From Luxibacter massiliensis (GTDB lineage Bacteria > Bacillota > Clostridia > Lachnospirales > Lachnospiraceae): 64,000 nt of DNA. A model generated the notes under the pieces. That model had not been told where the DNA came from, ran no database searches, and worked only from the letters and a program-made list of their open reading frames with translations. Position numbers and translations under genes: made by a program. This document shows positions 48,817-57,820 of the stretch, in pieces. Where the stretch lies: NCBI RefSeq assembly GCF_900604355.1, contig NZ_UWOE01000001.1:434001-498000 (forward strand), read 5' to 3'. The stretch's first letter is position 1, and every line of letters begins with the position of its first letter.

Positions 48817-50214
48817 ATGGATAAGTATTATTTGGCTGTTGATATTGGTGCGTCTAGTGGCCGGCATATGCTGGCGTCTATGGCGGAAGGGAAAATGCAG
48901 CTTCAGGAGGTATACCGCTTTTCCAATGGGATGGATAATAAGGACGGTACGTTATGCTGGGATACAAAGAGGCTCCTGGGAGAGATTATAAACGGCCTGA
49001 AAAAATGCAAAGAGATTGGCAAGATTCCTGTGTCTATGGGTATAGATACATGGGGAGTAGATTTTGCCCTGCTGGATGAAAATGACGCTTTGCTTGGAGA
49101 TACAGTAGGCTACCGTGACAGCCGTACAGTGGATATGGACAAAAAGGTATACGAGAAAATCACGCCGGAAGATTTATATGCAAGGACTGGGATTCAGAAG
49201 CAGATATTTAATACTATTTATCAGTTGATGGCAGTGAAGGAGAACACTCCTGAGTATCTGGAACAGGCCAAGGCCATATTGATGATTCCAGATTATTTCC
49301 ATTTCCTCTTGACGGGGGTAAAGAAAATGGAGTATACAAATGCCACAACCGGTCAGCTTATTGACCCTAAAACTAATGACTGGGATTATGAGATGATTAA
49401 ATTGCTGGGATATAACGCCGATATTTTCCAACCCGTTTCTATGCCCGGGACAGTGGTGGGGAATTTCAGTAAAGAAATCCAGCAGGAGGTAGGGTTTGAC
49501 TGTACGGTAGTGCTTCCGGCCACACACGATACAGGGTCAGCAGTGCTGGCGGTCCCTACGAATGATGACCATGCGATTTACATAAGTTCAGGCACATGGT
49601 CCCTCATGGGAATTGAGCGGAAGGAGGCCGACTGCTCTATGGAGAGCATGAAGGCTAATTTTACCAATGAGGGAGGATATGACCACAGGTTCCGCTATTT
49701 GAAAAATATTATGGGACTTTGGATGATCCAGTCTGTTAAGAAGGAGTTCGAGGAGGATCTATCCTTTGCAGAAATATGCAGCATGGCCTCAGAAGAGAAA
49801 ATCCCATCTATTGTTGACTGTAACAATGACTGTTTCCTGGCCCCCAAAAGCATGATTAAAGCTGTGCAGGATTTTTGCAAAAACACAAACCAGCCGGTTC
49901 CTGGGACAGTGGGGGAGATTGCCGCTGTAATTTACAACAGCCTGGCAAAATGCTATGGCGATACGGTCAAAGAGATAGAAGCCATTACAGGAAATACCTA
50001 TGATACTATATATGTGGTGGGCGGGGGCGCCAATGCAGGATATTTAAATGAACTGACTGCAAAATATACGGGGAAAAAAGTGTCTGCAGGACCTACAGAA
50101 GCTACAGCCATTGGAAACATTATTGTACAGATGCTCCAGGACGGAGTGTTTGCAGATCTTTCCGAGGCCAGGGCCTGTGTGGGGAGTTCATTTGATATTG
50201 TGGAATATACTTAG
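48817..50214 (+). CDS. rhaB: Rhamnulokinase
   Basis: FGGY kinase phosphorylating L-rhamnulose to L-rhamnulose-1-phosphate, 465 residues. Visible are AVDIGASSGRHMLA, IDTWGVDFALLD, YRDSRT, FNTIYQLMA, PDYFHFLLTG, THDTGSAVLAVP, SSGTWSLMGIE and the phosphate loop VVGGGANAGYLNEL; this is the RhaB subfamily. ATG 48817 follows AAAGGAGG; a TTG at 48793 is not needed. rhaA follows after 108 bp containing a short perfect hairpin. Confidence 0.95.
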   Translation: MDKYYLAVDIGASSGRHMLASMAEGKMQLQEVYRFSNGMDNKDGTLCWDTKRLLGEIINGLKKCKEIGKIPVSMGIDTWGVDFALLDENDALLGDTVGYRDSRTVDMDKKVYEKITPEDLYARTGIQKQIFNTIYQLMAVKENTPEYLEQAKAILMIPDYFHFLLTGVKKMEYTNATTGQLIDPKTNDWDYEMIKLLGYNADIFQPVSMPGTVVGNFSKEIQQEVGFDCTVVLPATHDTGSAVLAVPTNDDHAIYISSGTWSLMGIERKEADCSMESMKANFTNEGGYDHRFRYLKNIMGLWMIQSVKKEFEEDLSFAEICSMASEEKIPSIVDCNNDCFLAPKSMIKAVQDFCKNTNQPVPGTVGEIAAVIYNSLAKCYGDTVKEIEAITGNTYDTIYVVGGGANAGYLNELTAKYTGKKVSAGPTEATAIGNIIVQMLQDGVFADLSEARACVGSSFDIVEYT

Positions 50215-50280
50215 GGGTTATTTTGCGGCATATAAGTATGCAGTGAGGCAGAAATGATAAACAATTCTGAAAATGGAAGG

Positions 50281-50301
50281 CAAAGGGGTCAGACCCCTTT
50301 G
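50281..50301. promoter_or_regulatory. Perfect inverted repeat between rhaB and rhaA
   Basis: CAAAGGGGTC and GACCCCTTTG, 10-bp arms with one base between, ending 9 nt before the rhaA ribosome site. GGGGTCAGACCCC-type palindromes recur in many bacterial genomes; here it could stabilise or balance the bicistronic message. Confidence 0.6.
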
Positions 50302-50322
50302 AAAAATAAGGAGGGTTTTATG

Positions 50323-51576
50323 ATGACAACGAAAGAAAGATATGAGTCAGCGAAAGAAATGTACGCCAAGGTGGGCGTGGACACGGATAAGGTTCTGGAG
50401 ACACTTAAGTCTGTGCCTATCTCTATGCATTGCTGGCAGGGTGATGATGTAGGCGGTTTTGACAGTGAGGGGGAGCTTACAGGCGGCATACAGGCTACAG
50501 GTAATTATCCGGGCAAGGCCAGGACACCAGAGGAATTGATGGCTGATATTGACGAGGCTTTAAAGCTGATACCAGGGACACACCGGATTAATGTCCATGC
50601 AAGCTATGCTATTTTTGAGGAAGGCGAGTGGGTTGACAGGGATAAGTTAGAGCCAAAGCATTTTAAGAAATGGGTTGAGTTCGCAAAGGAGCGGGGGCTT
50701 GGACTGGATTTTAACCCTACATATTTCTCCCATCCTAAGGCAGACGAATATACACTTACAAGTCCAAACGAGGAAATCCGTAAATTCTGGATTGAACACG
50801 GCAAAGCATGTATCCGCATTTCACAGTATTTTGCGGAAGAGCTGGGGACACCTTGCCTGATGAATATTTGGATCCCTGACGGCTTTAAGGATATTCCGGC
50901 GGACAGGCTTGGGCCGAGGGCGCGCTATAAGGACTCTCTGGATCAAATTCTTGGAATTGACTATGATAAAGAAAAGGTGCTTGTGTGCCTGGAATCAAAA
51001 GTATTTGGCATTGGCCTGGAGGCTTATACTGCCGGGTCGGCTGAGTTTACAATGAATTATGTAATGAATAAAGGCATCGTGCCTCTGATGGATAATGGAC
51101 ATTATCATCCCACAGAAGTGGTATCCGATAAGATTTCGTCTATGCTGCTGTTTAACGATAAAATTGCACTCCATGTGACCAGGCCTATCCGTTGGGATAG
51201 TGACCATGTAGTCCTGCTTGATGATGAGACAAAGGAAATCGCGAAAGAGATTGTCAGAAACGATGCCCTAAACAGAGTGATCATTGGCCTGGACTTCTTT
51301 GATGCCAGCATCAACAGAATCTCTGCGTGGGTAGTGGGGATGAGAAATATGCAGAAAGCCCTGCTGTGCGCAATGCTGAGTCCCATCGAGAAATTAAAAG
51401 AGCTTCAGGACACACAACAATTTACTGAACTTATGGTTATGCAGGAAGAGCTGAAGTGTTATCCGTTTGGGGATGTTTGGAATTATTTCTGTGAGATCAA
51501 CCATGTGCCAGAGAGAGAAGCGTGGTTTGAAGAAATTAAAAGATATGAGAAAGAGGTTCTTGCAAAAAGAGCTTAG
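50323..51576 (+). CDS. rhaA: L-rhamnose isomerase
   Basis: Converts L-rhamnose to L-rhamnulose; also isomerises L-lyxose to L-xylulose in characterised enzymes. 417 residues, standard length. SMHCWQGDDVGGFD near residue 30, metal-site segments NVHASYA, GLGLDFNPTYFSHP, NIWIPDGFKD, DNGHYHPTEVVSDK and GLDFFDASINRI. ATG 50323 lies eight bases after AAGGAGG; ATG 50320 is equally possible. A strong terminator follows. No rhaD-type aldolase gene is adjacent. Confidence 0.96.
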   Translation: MTTKERYESAKEMYAKVGVDTDKVLETLKSVPISMHCWQGDDVGGFDSEGELTGGIQATGNYPGKARTPEELMADIDEALKLIPGTHRINVHASYAIFEEGEWVDRDKLEPKHFKKWVEFAKERGLGLDFNPTYFSHPKADEYTLTSPNEEIRKFWIEHGKACIRISQYFAEELGTPCLMNIWIPDGFKDIPADRLGPRARYKDSLDQILGIDYDKEKVLVCLESKVFGIGLEAYTAGSAEFTMNYVMNKGIVPLMDNGHYHPTEVVSDKISSMLLFNDKIALHVTRPIRWDSDHVVLLDDETKEIAKEIVRNDALNRVIIGLDFFDASINRISAWVVGMRNMQKALLCAMLSPIEKLKELQDTQQFTELMVMQEELKCYPFGDVWNYFCEINHVPEREAWFEEIKRYEKEVLAKRA

Positions 51577-51607
51577 CAGATAGCTGTAATTTTTGGATAT
51601 TTTGGAG

Positions 51608-51653
51608 AACCCCCCGTCCCAATGTTAAGAAGGCATTGGGACGGGGGGTTTTG
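51608..51653 (+). terminator. Terminator after rhaA
   Basis: AACCCCCCGTCCCAATG pairs perfectly with CATTGGGACGGGGGGTT (17 bp), loop TTAAGAAGG, T-rich tail. Confidence 0.92.
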
Positions 51654-51691
51654 CTCTTTGCAGAAAGACTAAATTTTGTCTTTGTATATGC

Positions 51692-52426
51692 TCAGGAAAA
51701 GTCTTTCAAGGTCAGGGAAAGTCCCGGACATCCGGGGACAGGGATATGATCCAGGAAGCGGAAGATCCGGCCGGCGGGGGCCTGTCTGGAAGTAGAGTGA
51801 AGCGTATATATAAGCCGAGTATCTGTGTCAATAATCCAGTATTCTGGAATATTGGCTTTATAGTATTTGTGAAACTTCAGAAGACAATCCAGACAATGTG
51901 TGGACGGAGAAAGCACTTCCGCTATAAAACAGGGGAGGGTACTGACACTGTTCTTTAAAATTTTGCCGGGGTGTCTGATCAAAGCGATATCAGGCCGGAT
52001 GGCGGTTTGAATGTCATCTGGAAGATACAGGCTTACAGGAGTAGAGATCACCTTAAAGGGAAGGCCTGTGTTTTCTAAATATACCAGCATCTGGTATAAA
52101 AGATCGGTGACAACAGACTGGTGGATCGAGGGAACGGAATCGTTATATACAAGATAACCATCAATGAGCTGGGGGATCTTGGAGGCAGGGTATAGTATAT
52201 AGTCCTCCCTTGTATACTGCCCTTGGGTTTTCTGGGGAGGCGGGCCATATATTCTGCTGTGGTTTTGAGGGAGAGGAGGCTTTTGCAGTCCCTGGCGGGG
52301 AAGGGTGCGTTCTGGAGAAAAAGGAATTTCCATTAGCTCACAGAATTGGAGGGGGGTTAGATGCAAAAGCCGGGCTTCTTTTTGGATGGCCTCAGAGGAT
52401 AACTTATAGGGGAGACAGATATTCAT
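51692..52426 (-). CDS. Uma2-family (DUF820) PD-(D/E)XK nuclease-like protein
   Basis: 244 residues. The C-terminal half is a Uma2 domain: VYNDSVPSIHQSVVTDLLYQML, RPDIALIRHP (Asp), CFIAEVLSPST (Glu), then Lys in LLKFHKYYKANIPEYWIID. Acidic pair and Lys are in PD-(D/E)XK order. The N-terminal about 85 residues are extra, with a Pro/Gln-rich linker (PLPQNHSRIYGPPPQKTQ). ATG 52426 follows AAGGAG. Uma2 proteins are abundant in cyanobacteria, less so in Firmicutes; their function is unproven. It is monocistronic, with no evident partner. Confidence 0.85.
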   Translation of the reverse strand: MNICLPYKLSSEAIQKEARLLHLTPLQFCELMEIPFSPERTLPRQGLQKPPLPQNHSRIYGPPPQKTQGQYTREDYILYPASKIPQLIDGYLVYNDSVPSIHQSVVTDLLYQMLVYLENTGLPFKVISTPVSLYLPDDIQTAIRPDIALIRHPGKILKNSVSTLPCFIAEVLSPSTHCLDCLLKFHKYYKANIPEYWIIDTDTRLIYTLHSTSRQAPAGRIFRFLDHIPVPGCPGLSLTLKDFS

Positions 52427-52747
52427 GTAAGTTCTCCTTCGTATAAAAATACAATATTGCAGGGAAGATGAATGGACGGATATGCACCTGCCCAATACAT
52501 TCCCGGATGATTTACAGTACTATATACATAAGAGTGTACAGAATATTAGGCGGCCTGTCATTATAGTATAAACTGATTGACAGAGCAGCAGGTAGATAAA
52601 ACAGGGTAGTTTATGCTATGCTGATATTAGAATTCATGGGAAACTGGTGCCGGGGCAGAAAGACTGTAATATACCTTAAAGCCTATTGGGGTGCTTGCTT
52701 GGGGCATGTATATCCATATGAACAACAATAATATTCAAGGAGGCAGT
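52427..52747. other. Intergenic region with inverted repeat
   Basis: No gene seen. ATAGTATAAACT (52563-52574) and AGTTTATGCTAT (52608-52619) form an imperfect inverted repeat on either side of a TTGACA at about 52578, a plausible operator for the small HTH gene downstream. Confidence 0.4.
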
Positions 52748-53095
52748 GTGAAAGATATGGAAGAAAAAGAATATCCCAGTATTAGTATGGAAAAGACAGG
52801 ACGGTGGCTTAAGTTCATCTGCTATTATAAAAAAATTTCTGTCCGGCAGCTTTTAACGTGGCTTGGACTGGGGTCCCCCCAGTCTGTATATAGCTGGTTC
52901 TGCGGGAGGACACTTCCGTCTCTTGACAATTTTTATGCGTTCAGCCAGGCCCTTGGCCTGTCTTTAGATGCGCTGATTGTGAACCATAGGGAATTTGTTC
53001 CGGCAGGATTTTCCAGAACAGCAGGAAACGGGAACGCAAGACTTTTTGCTTATAGGCTGCGATTCCCGCTGGATGACCTTTCAAGAAAACAATGA
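52748..53095 (+). CDS. Small helix-turn-helix (XRE-like) protein
   Basis: Putative DNA-binding protein of 115 residues. The HTH is KISVRQLLTWLGLGSPQSVYSWFCGRTLPSLDNFYAFSQ split around residues 30-70, followed by LGLSLDALIV, the form of Cro/CI domains. Starts at GTG 52748 behind AAGGAGG, or ATG 52757. Its last 46 bp overlap the convergent PHP gene on the other strand. Very similar short XRE-like proteins accompany many clostridial accessory loci; target unknown. Confidence 0.72.
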   Translation: MKDMEEKEYPSISMEKTGRWLKFICYYKKISVRQLLTWLGLGSPQSVYSWFCGRTLPSLDNFYAFSQALGLSLDALIVNHREFVPAGFSRTAGNGNARLFAYRLRFPLDDLSRKQ

Positions 53096-53790
53096 AAGGC
53101 TTTCAGAGAATAATTTATGATAAGTGATTCCGGCATCTGTGCCAGTGCGGCCAGTGCGGAGGCGGATGTAAAATCCCCTGCATGGGAAGGGCCGTGGCTG
53201 TCACTGCCGAAAATAACCGGATAGTGGAAATGCTTACAGAGATTTAATATCATCAGGTCATTAAATCGTGTATCACCCCGGTAGCCGTCAGGCCGGAGGG
53301 AGCTGTCATTGATTTCAATGAGCACATTATATTTCATGGCGGCCCGGACTAACTGCAGATAGTCTACGGGATATTTAGTGTCATCACAGTGCCCCAGGAT
53401 CCGGACGTTTGGATTTTCCATTGCTCTAATGTAGGCGGCAGTATTCTCTTCGATTGTACCAGGCTTCTTCACAGGTTTGTGGACACTGGCGATGGTGTAG
53501 TCAAGTTTCTCCAGAATACTGTCCTCTAAGTCCAAGGTTCCATTGTTATCTAATATATTTGCCTCCGCGCCGTAAAGTATTTCTATCCCCAGACGCTTAC
53601 GTGGGGCGCGGGAAAGACTGCGGAAATAAGAAGGCCTGCCGCCTCCGATTGTTGCGGGGCCATGGTCGGAGATCCCCAGCATTTTTAGATGTTTCGATAC
53701 AGCTGCCTTTGCCATGTCTGTTATAGTGGCAGTGGAGCCATGCCCGCTGGCTATGGTGTGTGTATGTACGTCAAATTCAAAAAAAGACAT
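53050..53790 (-). CDS. PHP-domain phosphoesterase (YcdX-like)
   Basis: Metal-dependent phosphatase, 246 residues. The trinuclear-site residues are in FDVHTHTIASGHG, GISDHGPA, YGAEANI, IASVHKP, ILGHCDD and FGSDSHG, the complete PHP pattern. Close to E. coli YcdX, a zinc-using phosphatase. Its promoter (TTGACA, 17 bp, CATACT) lies at 53846-53874. The 3' end overlaps the convergent HTH gene by 46 bp. Confidence 0.9.
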   Translation of the reverse strand: MSFFEFDVHTHTIASGHGSTATITDMAKAAVSKHLKMLGISDHGPATIGGGRPSYFRSLSRAPRKRLGIEILYGAEANILDNNGTLDLEDSILEKLDYTIASVHKPVKKPGTIEENTAAYIRAMENPNVRILGHCDDTKYPVDYLQLVRAAMKYNVLIEINDSSLRPDGYRGDTRFNDLMILNLCKHFHYPVIFGSDSHGPSHAGDFTSASALAALAQMPESLIINYSLKAFHCFLERSSSGNRSL

Positions 53791-53845
53791 AATCTAAGCC
53801 TTTCTAAAAATGAAATTATATAGGTGCAGGGCACCCTTTAGTTAC

Positions 53846-53874
53846 AGTATGATAGATTATGGGAAGTTTGTCAA
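53846..53874 (-). promoter_or_regulatory. Promoter of the PHP gene
   Basis: Minus strand perfect TTGACA, 17-bp spacer, CATACT, about 50 nt before the ATG. Confidence 0.65.
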
Positions 53875-53979
53875 CAAAAAATGAGATATAGAAAGATTAA
53901 TACCAATAAAAACAACAAAAAACATGTTGGTTTGTGTTGAGTTCACATATGAAAATCAGAATAAAAGTGTTGGTTCTCG

Positions 53980-54008
53980 TTGACTTATATATAGTCTTAT
54001 ACTATAAT
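53980..54008 (+). promoter_or_regulatory. Promoter of the microcompartment locus
   Basis: TTGACT, 17-bp spacer, perfect TATAAT, 92 bp before the dehydratase start. CAACAAAAAACATGTTG at about 53917 upstream resembles motifs near the second promoter (58323) and may be a regulator site. The rest of 53791-54100 holds no gene. Confidence 0.7.
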
Positions 54009-54100
54009 AGAAACAACTGGGTGAAAGATAGGTATTTTCGCAAAGTTGATATTGATTTATACTTTAAAGAAGATATTTTTCAGAAAGGAGAAAAAGAAGG

Positions 54101-56632
54101 ATGGGATTATACACTTATGACAGCAGCGATATCCCAAAGTCGGAGCGGATTTCTAAGCTTGTTGAGAATTTGTATGCTAAGATGCCGGAGATAGAATCTG
54201 CCAGGGCGGTTTTGATTACCGAGTCTTATAAGCAGACTGAGAATGAGCCTATGATTATACGTAGGGCAAAGGCTTTCAGGCATATTTTAGAAAATATACC
54301 GATTGTCATACGGGATTTAGAGTTGATTGTCGGAAGCACGACGATTGCCCCCCGGGGATGCCAGACATATCCAGAGTTTTCCTATGAGTGGCTGGAAGAA
54401 GAGTTTGATACAGTGGAAAAGAGAAGTGCCGACCCGTTTTATATTTCAGATAAGACGAAGGCAGAACTGAAAGAGGCTAACGCATACTGGAAAGGGAAAA
54501 CAACCAGTGAGCTTGCCACGGCCTACATGGAACCGGAGACATTGCTTGCCATGGAGCATAATATGTTTACCCCTGGCAATTATTTTTATAATGGCGTGGG
54601 ACATGTCACTGTAAAGTATGGCGAGGTGCTGGAGATTGGATTCGCGGGCATCAGGCAAAAGGCCGAGGCGGAGATGGCATCTTTATGTCTGGCAGATGGA
54701 GATTATCAGAAAAGATCCAGATTCCTGGAAGCTGTTATCATCAGCTGTGATGCGGTGATTACATATGCAAGGCGGTACGCCAGGCTGGCCCTTAAAGAGG
54801 CTGAACAATGCACAGATACCGCAAGGAAGAAGGAACTGCTTGGGATTGCCCAGAATTGTGCGAATGTGCCGGAGAAGGGAGCGTCGGGATTCTACGAAGC
54901 TTGTCAGTCTTTCTGGTTTGTGCAGCAGCTTCTGCAGATTGAATCCAGCGGCCATTCTATTTCTCCTGGAAGGTTTGACCAGTATATGTATCCTTATTAT
55001 AAGAAGGATTTAGAAGCTGGCAAGATCACAAGAGGATTCGCCCAGGAACTGATGGACTGTATCTGGGTGAAGCTCAATGACTTAAATAAATGCCGAGACG
55101 CTGCGTCTGCGGAAGGGTTTGCAGGATACAGCCTGTTCCAGAACCTGATTGCGGGCGGCCAGAATAAAGACGGGATTGATGTGACAAACGATCTGTCATT
55201 CATGAGCATTCAGGCATCTATGCACGTATTCCTGCCCCAGCCGTCCTTGTCTGTCAGAGTATGGAACGGCACGCCCCATGAATTCTTGGTGAAAGCGGCT
55301 GAGCTGACCCGCACAGGTATTGGCCTGCCTGCATACTACAACGATGAGGTGATTATCCCTTCTCTGATCAGCAGGGGGCTTACGTTGGAAGATGCAAGAG
55401 ATTATAATATCATCGGCTGTGTGGAGCCGCAGAAAGCGGGGAAAACGGAAGGCTGGCATGATGCTGCATTTTTCAACATGTGCCGTCCTCTGGAACTTGT
55501 GTTTGGCAATGGGATGGATAAAGGCAGCCAGGTCGGGCCCAAAACAGGCAAAGTAGAAGATATGCGTACCTTTGAAGAATTCTACCAGGCTTATAAGATC
55601 CAGATGGATTATGCGATTAAACTTCTGGTGAACGCGGATAATGCCATCGATATGGCACATGCAGAACGGTGCCCGCTTCCCTTCTTGTCTTCTATGGTAG
55701 ATGACTGTATGAAGAGAGGAAAGAGTGTACAGGAAGGCGGGGCTGTCTATAACTTTACAGGCCCTCAGGGATTTGGCGTTGCAAATATGGCAGATGCCCT
55801 GTATGCAGTGAAGAAGCTGGTTTATGATGAGAAGAAAATCAGCATGAAGGAGCTGAAGGATATGTTGGCCCTCAACTATGGCAAAGGCCTTGCAGAGGAA
55901 GATATGGTATCCATGGCAGCAGACGTGGCAGCAGGAATGAAGTCTGCTGGACAAGCTGTAGGGGAGCGGGAAATAGCTGCGATATTAAAGAGCATAGCCG
56001 CTATTTCAGAAGCACCTGAGGTTAAGGAGAAGGGCGAAAGGATTCTGAAGCTGATAGATGAGGTTCCGAAGTTCGGCAATGATATAGCAGAGGTAGATGC
56101 ATTTGCAAGGGATGTGGCTTATACATATACAAAGCCGTTACAGAACTATAAGAATCCCCGGGGGGGGATTTTCCAGGCAGGCCTTTATCCGGTATCGGCC
56201 AATGTCCCCCTGGGCGCTCAGACTGGAGCCACGCCAGACGGGCGTCTGGCCCATACCCCTGTTGCGGACGGTGTGTCCCCCTCTGCAGGGAAGGATATAA
56301 ATGGGCCCACGGCAGCGGCAAACTCTGTTTCAAGGCTGGATCATTATATTGCATCGAATGGTACACTTTTTAATCAGAAGTTCCACCCCTCTGCCCTGAG
56401 TGGGAGAAGCGGCCTTGAGAATTTTGTGGGACTTATCCGTTCTTATTTTGACCAGAAAGGAAGCCACATGCAGTTTAATGTAGTGAGCAGAGAGACGCTT
56501 TTGGACGCCCAGAAGCACCCAGAGCAGTATAAGCACCTGGTTGTAAGGGTTGCAGGTTACAGCGCACTGTTTACAACATTATCCAAGTCACTTCAGGACG
56601 ACATCATACGAAGGACAGAGCAGGGGTTCTAA
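54101..56632 (+). CDS. Glycyl-radical 1,2-propanediol dehydratase (B12-independent)
   Basis: Signature enzyme of the locus: dehydrates 1,2-propanediol to propanal with a glycyl radical, strictly anaerobic. 843 residues. Thiyl Cys440 and general-base Glu442 are in NIIGCVEPQ; the radical Gly819 is in RVAGYSA near the C-terminus. GCVEP marks the dehydratase/lyase branch, not pyruvate formate-lyase. Glycerol dehydratase or choline lyase are alternatives by sequence alone; the class II aldolase, rhamnose genes and absence of choline-type partners favour propanediol. No clear N-terminal encapsulation helix extension is present. Starts after AAAGGAG. Confidence 0.93.
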   Translation: MGLYTYDSSDIPKSERISKLVENLYAKMPEIESARAVLITESYKQTENEPMIIRRAKAFRHILENIPIVIRDLELIVGSTTIAPRGCQTYPEFSYEWLEEEFDTVEKRSADPFYISDKTKAELKEANAYWKGKTTSELATAYMEPETLLAMEHNMFTPGNYFYNGVGHVTVKYGEVLEIGFAGIRQKAEAEMASLCLADGDYQKRSRFLEAVIISCDAVITYARRYARLALKEAEQCTDTARKKELLGIAQNCANVPEKGASGFYEACQSFWFVQQLLQIESSGHSISPGRFDQYMYPYYKKDLEAGKITRGFAQELMDCIWVKLNDLNKCRDAASAEGFAGYSLFQNLIAGGQNKDGIDVTNDLSFMSIQASMHVFLPQPSLSVRVWNGTPHEFLVKAAELTRTGIGLPAYYNDEVIIPSLISRGLTLEDARDYNIIGCVEPQKAGKTEGWHDAAFFNMCRPLELVFGNGMDKGSQVGPKTGKVEDMRTFEEFYQAYKIQMDYAIKLLVNADNAIDMAHAERCPLPFLSSMVDDCMKRGKSVQEGGAVYNFTGPQGFGVANMADALYAVKKLVYDEKKISMKELKDMLALNYGKGLAEEDMVSMAADVAAGMKSAGQAVGEREIAAILKSIAAISEAPEVKEKGERILKLIDEVPKFGNDIAEVDAFARDVAYTYTKPLQNYKNPRGGIFQAGLYPVSANVPLGAQTGATPDGRLAHTPVADGVSPSAGKDINGPTAAANSVSRLDHYIASNGTLFNQKFHPSALSGRSGLENFVGLIRSYFDQKGSHMQFNVVSRETLLDAQKHPEQYKHLVVRVAGYSALFTTLSKSLQDDIIRRTEQGF

Positions 56633-56652
56633 TCGGAGAAAGGAAAGGCAGC

Positions 56653-57447
56653 ATGAAGGACTTTTTGAAAGTAACAGGCCGTATCTTTGATATACAGCGA
56701 TATTCAATCCATGACGGGAATGGCATACGGACGATCGTTTTTCTGAAAGGCTGTGTGCTGAGATGCCGCTGGTGCTGTAATCCCGAATCCCAAAGATATG
56801 GGATAGAGACAATGCTGGTGCAGGGAGAACCCAAGGTGATAGGGCGGGATGTGACTGTGGCTGAAGTGATGGAAACAGTAGAAAAAGACCGTCCATATTA
56901 TAGGCGTACCAAAGGCGGCCTCACATTATCAGGGGGAGAAAGCCTCTGCCAGCCAGTCTTTGCCGCAGCCCTTCTTGAAGCTGCTAAGGAGGCCGGGATC
57001 AGCACGGCTATGGAGAGCATGGGGTGTGCTGACTATGAGGTGATTGATAAAATTCTCCCTAACCTGGATCAGTACTTATTAGATATTAAACATATGAATC
57101 CTCAAAAGCATAAGGAGTATACAGGGCGTTCTAACGAGTTAATGCTGGAAAATGCTATGAAAATTGCAAAATCCGGTATGACGGAACTCAGTATCCGCAT
57201 TCCGGTCATTCCTGGCTTTAATGATACAGAAGCAGAGATCCGGGACATAGCAGAGTATACGGGGAAGCTGGGAAATGTAAAGAGGCTGCACCTTTTGCCA
57301 TATCACAGGCTTGGACAGGATAAATATGCAGGGTTAGGCAGAGAATATCTGATGGGAGATGTCCTGCCGCCGTCCAATGAACTGATGGAGAGGCTGCTGC
57401 ACACGGCAGAACAGGCTTCTGGAGTAGAATGTCAGATAGGAGGTTAG
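56653..57447 (+). CDS. Glycyl-radical enzyme activase (radical SAM), short form
   Basis: Installs the glycyl radical on the dehydratase. 264 residues. The radical SAM CX3CX2C is Cys34-Cys38-Cys41 (GCVLRCRWCC). GGLTLSGGE and DIKHMN are typical. Most activases of dehydratase-type enzymes carry a Cys-rich insertion with two extra iron-sulfur clusters after this motif; here the segment (PESQRYGIETMLVQGEP) has no cysteines, so the protein resembles pyruvate formate-lyase activase in size. Starts 20 bp after the dehydratase with GGAGAAAGG. Confidence 0.93.
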   Translation: MKDFLKVTGRIFDIQRYSIHDGNGIRTIVFLKGCVLRCRWCCNPESQRYGIETMLVQGEPKVIGRDVTVAEVMETVEKDRPYYRRTKGGLTLSGGESLCQPVFAAALLEAAKEAGISTAMESMGCADYEVIDKILPNLDQYLLDIKHMNPQKHKEYTGRSNELMLENAMKIAKSGMTELSIRIPVIPGFNDTEAEIRDIAEYTGKLGNVKRLHLLPYHRLGQDKYAGLGREYLMGDVLPPSNELMERLLHTAEQASGVECQIGG

Positions 57448-57453
57448 GAGAGG

Positions 57454-57816
57454 ATGAGTTATGAACAGGCGCCAGAGAGAATTGTACAGGAGCTGGTTCC
57501 TGGTAAGGAGATTACAATTGCCCATCTGATTGCCAGTCCAGATATTACTTTGTACGAAAAGCTGGGACTTGACCCAAGAGTAGAATACAGCAAATCTGCT
57601 ATTGGGGTGCTGACAATCAGTCCTGCGGAGACAGCTATCATTGCGGCAGATATTGCGATTAAGGCGGCGGGTATTGAACTTGGCTTTGTAGACCGCTTCA
57701 GCGGCACGCTGATTGTGACTGGGACAATATCAGAAACAGAGGCTTCTATTCGGGCGGTTCTGGATTATGTAAAGGAAAAGATGGGTTTTTCAGTATGTGA
57801 GATTACAAGGACTTGA
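57454..57816 (+). CDS. eutS: EutS/PduU-type circularly permuted shell protein
   Basis: Microcompartment shell hexamer, 120 residues. Close match to EutS: ERIVQELVPGKEITIAHLIA, then GVLTISPAETAIIAADIAIKAA, GFVDRFSGTLIVTG and the end YVKEKMGFSVCEITRT. This permuted BMC fold carries an N-terminal barrel-forming strand that plugs the pore. Starts after GGAGGTTAGGAG. Its end nearly meets the GTPase gene. Confidence 0.92.
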   Translation: MSYEQAPERIVQELVPGKEITIAHLIASPDITLYEKLGLDPRVEYSKSAIGVLTISPAETAIIAADIAIKAAGIELGFVDRFSGTLIVTGTISETEASIRAVLDYVKEKMGFSVCEITRT

Positions 57817-57820
57817 TCTT

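Noticed and set aside
54101..56632. Choline trimethylamine-lyase (CutC) or glycerol dehydratase
   Set aside because: GCVEP alone does not separate these, but the aldolase, rhamnose genes and propanediol-type shell pattern fit propanediol. Substrate-pocket comparison would be decisive.
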